From Acetobacteraceae bacterium (GTDB lineage Bacteria > Pseudomonadota > Alphaproteobacteria > Acetobacterales > Acetobacteraceae), in NCBI GenBank assembly GCA_003133265.1, contig PKWQ01000267.1, forward strand, positions 177 through 8,652: a DNA stretch of 8,476 nt, in the 5' to 3' direction. This document shows, one piece after another, positions 6,977 to 8,476 of this stretch. A program made the position numbers and the translations under genes. Under the pieces are notes generated by a model, which ran no database searches, had not been told where the DNA came from, and saw nothing but the letters and a program-made list of their open reading frames with translations. Each line of letters starts with the position of its first letter. Position 1 is the stretch's first letter.

Positions 6977-7005
6977 CCTCTTGTCAGGCGGGCCTCTTGT
7001 CAGGC
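6977..7005. repeat. Exact 13-base direct repeat, 16-base period
   Basis: CCTCTTGTCAGGC occurs at 6977-6989 and again at 6993-7005, separated by GGG. On the minus strand this is GCCTGACAAGAGG twice. The copy nearer the amidohydrolase ATG supplies that gene's Shine-Dalgarno sequence (AAGAGGAA), so the distal copy duplicates a ribosome binding site further upstream. It may be a small tandem duplication or a pair of operator half-sites. Confidence 0.85.
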
Positions 7006-7042
7006 AAGCATGGCGGGGCCAAAGCTGCCGCCAGTTTGTAGC

Positions 7043-7046
7043 AGGA
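7043..7046 (+). promoter_or_regulatory. Shine-Dalgarno of the FAD dehydrogenase gene
   Basis: AGGA (in GCAGGATA) ends 7 bases before the ATG at 7054, a modest but well-placed ribosome binding site supporting that start. An ATG at 7010 is out of frame. Confidence 0.55.
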
Positions 7047-7053
7047 TACCGCC

Positions 7054-8436
7054 ATGTCTCGTCCCGTCGATACCGTGATCGCCGCCGCCCGTGATTTCCT
7101 GGGCGAGCGCATCACCACCAATGCCGGTCTGCGCGACCATCACTCGCACGGCCAGGACACCCAGCCGCCGGTGCTGCCCGACGCGGTGGCGTTCATCGAA
7201 ACCTCGGAGGAGGCGGCGCGGCTGCTCGGTTTGTGTAACGCGCATGGCGTGCCGGTGGTGCCGTGGGGCGCGGGAACCTCCCTGGAGGGGCATGTAACCC
7301 CGGTGCGCGGCGGGATCACCCTCGATCTGTCGCGGATGGACCAGGTGCTGAGCATCAGCCAGGCGGACATGGATTGCCGGGTGCAGGCGGGGATCACGCG
7401 CGAGCAGCTGAACGCGTATCTGCGCGACCAGGGCCTGTTCTTCCCGGTCGATCCCGGCACCTCGTCCTGCACCATCGGCGGCATGTCCGCCACGCGCGCG
7501 TCCGGCACCAACGCGGTGCGCTACGGCACGATGCGGGAGAACGTGATGGGGCTGACGGTCGCGCTGGCCGACGGGCGGCTGATCCGCACCGGCGGGCGGG
7601 TGCGCAAATCCGCCACCGGTTACGACCTGACGCACCTGTTCGTGGGCAGCGAGGGCACGCTCGGCGTGATCACCGAGATCCAGTTGCGCCTGCACGGCGT
7701 GCCGGAGGCGGCATCGGCGGCGACCTGCCAGTTCCCGACGCTGAAGGACGCGGTGGAAAGCGTGATCCACATCATGCAGGCCGGCATTCCGGTGGCGCGG
7801 ATCGAGTTGCTGGACGAGGTGGGAATGGAGGCCTGCATCGCCTACTCCAAGCTGGAGGGGCTGCGGGCGATGCCGTCGCTGTTCTTCGAGTTCCACGGCA
7901 CCAAGGCATCGGTGAAGGAGGCGGCGGAGATGGCCGAGGAACTCGCGGTGCACAACAACGGCCAGGGTTTCCGCTGGGCGACCGACGAGACCGAGCGGCG
8001 CAAGCTGTGGCAGGCACGTCATGACGCGCTGTGGGCGGGGCTGGCGATGAAGCCGGGCCACACCGGTCTGGCGACGGATGCGGTGGTGCCGATCTCGATG
8101 CTTAACGAGGCGATCCTGGGGGCGAAGGAGGACATCGCCGCCTCCGGCCTGACCGCGCCGATCGTCGGGCATGTCGGGGACGGCAATTTCCACACCGTCA
8201 TCCTGGTGCCGCCGGAACCCGACGGGCTGGCGCGGGCCTGGGAGCTGGACAAGAAGATCGTCGCCCGCGCCCTGGCGCTGGGCGGATCGTGCAGCGGCGA
8301 GCACGGCGTCGGCATCGGCAAGCGCGAGTTCCTGGCGCAGGAGCACGGCACCGAGGCGCTGGCGGTGATGCGGTCGCTGAAGACCGCGCTCGATCCGAAG
8401 GGGATTTTGAATCCGGGGAAGATTTTTCTGAATTGA
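7054..8436 (+). CDS. FAD-linked D-2-hydroxyacid dehydrogenase, D-lactate dehydrogenase (cytochrome)/GlcD-like (460 aa)
   Basis: This is predicted to oxidise a D-2-hydroxyacid such as D-lactate to the 2-keto acid, passing electrons through FAD to cytochrome c or another carrier. The N-terminal half is a PCMH-type FAD-binding domain: VVPWGAGTSLEGH (68-80), PVDPGTSSCTIGGM (131-144), SGTNAVRYGTMRENV (150-164), ATGYDLTHLFVGSEGTLG (187-204). The C-terminal half is the FAD-oxidase C domain, with VGHVGDGNFH (371-380, His373 and His380), GSCSGEHGVGIGKR (411-424, Glu416 and His417) and NPGKIF (453-458). In characterised relatives these His/Glu residues bind the active-site metal and the substrate. The GTSLEGH form is closer to mitochondrial-type D-lactate dehydrogenases (Dld1/LDHD) than to glycolate oxidase GlcD, and no GlcE/GlcF partner is visible downstream, so a stand-alone enzyme is likely. 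D-2-hydroxyglutarate and related acids remain possible substrates. I see no signal peptide. Confidence 0.9.
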   Translation: MSRPVDTVIAAARDFLGERITTNAGLRDHHSHGQDTQPPVLPDAVAFIETSEEAARLLGLCNAHGVPVVPWGAGTSLEGHVTPVRGGITLDLSRMDQVLSISQADMDCRVQAGITREQLNAYLRDQGLFFPVDPGTSSCTIGGMSATRASGTNAVRYGTMRENVMGLTVALADGRLIRTGGRVRKSATGYDLTHLFVGSEGTLGVITEIQLRLHGVPEAASAATCQFPTLKDAVESVIHIMQAGIPVARIELLDEVGMEACIAYSKLEGLRAMPSLFFEFHGTKASVKEAAEMAEELAVHNNGQGFRWATDETERRKLWQARHDALWAGLAMKPGHTGLATDAVVPISMLNEAILGAKEDIAASGLTAPIVGHVGDGNFHTVILVPPEPDGLARAWELDKKIVARALALGGSCSGEHGVGIGKREFLAQEHGTEALAVMRSLKTALDPKGILNPGKIFLN

Positions 8437-8448
8437 TCTTAGCGGCGT

Positions 8449-8476
8449 CTATCGCCAGCCCGCCTATCTCCAGCCC
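8449..8476. repeat. Imperfect short tandem repeat at the right edge
   Basis: CTATCGCCAGCCC (8449-8461) recurs as CTATCTCCAGCCC (8464-8476), 12 of 13 bases identical, with a 15-base period. It lies just after the dehydrogenase stop and runs to the last base of the window, so the number of copies cannot be determined. It may be the start of a non-coding tandem array or chance similarity. Confidence 0.5.

Larger units (their letters stand above)
6967..7053. promoter_or_regulatory. Divergent intergenic/promoter region
   Basis: This 87-base gap separates the starts of the amidohydrolase (minus) and FAD dehydrogenase (plus), so it should hold promoters for both directions. It contains an exact 13-base direct duplication at 6977-7005. 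Each copy carries TTGTCA on the plus strand, resembling a -35 TTGACA, but no matching -10 hexamer stands out at the right spacing. Promoter positions are inferred from gene arrangement only. Confidence 0.5.

Noticed and set aside
5689..7041. Long plus-strand open frame (450 codons) opposite the amidohydrolase gene
   Set aside because: Same shadow pattern. The minus-strand amidohydrolase has all its metal ligands in order, so the opposite frame is not a gene.
7000..8346. Minus-strand open frame (448 codons) opposite the FAD dehydrogenase gene
   Set aside because: Composition is dominated by His, Gln, Arg, Ala and Gly without motifs, while the plus-strand frame is a complete FAD-oxidase.
8402..8427. 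Small hairpin GGATT-TTG-AATCC followed by TTTTT, resembling an intrinsic terminator at the end of the FAD dehydrogenase gene
   Set aside because: It lies within codons for the conserved DPKGILNPGKIF ending of the family, the stem is only 5 base pairs with three A-T pairs, and the T-run is 8 bases away, so coding constraint explains it better.
900..8436. Possibility of a defence system, toxin-antitoxin pair, biosynthetic cluster or mobile element
   Set aside because: Every complete gene belongs to a recognisable metabolic enzyme family. No transposase, integrase, nuclease, methylase, terminal inverted repeats or small paired genes are present.

Overview
The window is a GC-rich (roughly two-thirds G+C), densely coding bacterial chromosomal segment. 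Codon use and protein style suggest an alphaproteobacterium, perhaps Acetobacteraceae/Rhodospirillales. That placement is an impression from protein wording, not a computed result. No tRNA, rRNA, insertion sequence, phage gene or CRISPR array is visible, and no gene-free stretch exceeds about 90 bases.

Layout. Bases 1-896 (+) hold the 3' part of a membrane glycosyltransferase of family GT39. Its stop lies 3 bases from the stop of a convergent gene. Bases 900-6966 hold five genes, all on the minus strand. In transcription order they are: a zinc-dependent amidohydrolase of the hydantoinase/carbamoylase (allantoate amidohydrolase-like) family, 5737-6966; a RimJ/RimL-type GNAT acetyltransferase, 5175-5726; an HpcH/HpaI-type class II aldolase, 4336-5115; a full-length UxaA/GarD-type sugar-acid dehydratase, 2726-4249; and an AidB-like acyl-CoA dehydrogenase, 900-2642. 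Gaps are 10, 59, 86 and 83 bases, so a single operon or two nested units is possible. An 87-base divergent intergenic region (6967-7053) then separates this group from a plus-strand FAD-linked D-2-hydroxyacid (D-lactate type) dehydrogenase, 7054-8436.

How the genes may work together. The best-supported metabolic idea is the adjacent dehydratase and aldolase pair. A sugar acid (altronate/galactarate-like) would be dehydrated to a 2-keto-3-deoxy acid, which is then cleaved to pyruvate and an aldehyde. The divergent FAD enzyme could oxidise a D-2-hydroxyacid made from that aldehyde. The amidohydrolase, acetyltransferase and acyl-CoA dehydrogenase do not fit this route obviously. Either the substrate is more unusual (for example N-carbamoyl/ureido or acylated) or these are independent genes. 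No transporter or regulator lies in the window.

Non-coding features worth noting are a 13-base motif duplicated exactly with a 16-base period in the divergent promoter region, a GC-rich hairpin between the aldolase and dehydratase genes, and an imperfect 15-base-period repeat running off the right edge. I see no clear evidence of a wholly new system. The window reads as an accessory catabolic neighbourhood with some unassigned chemistry.
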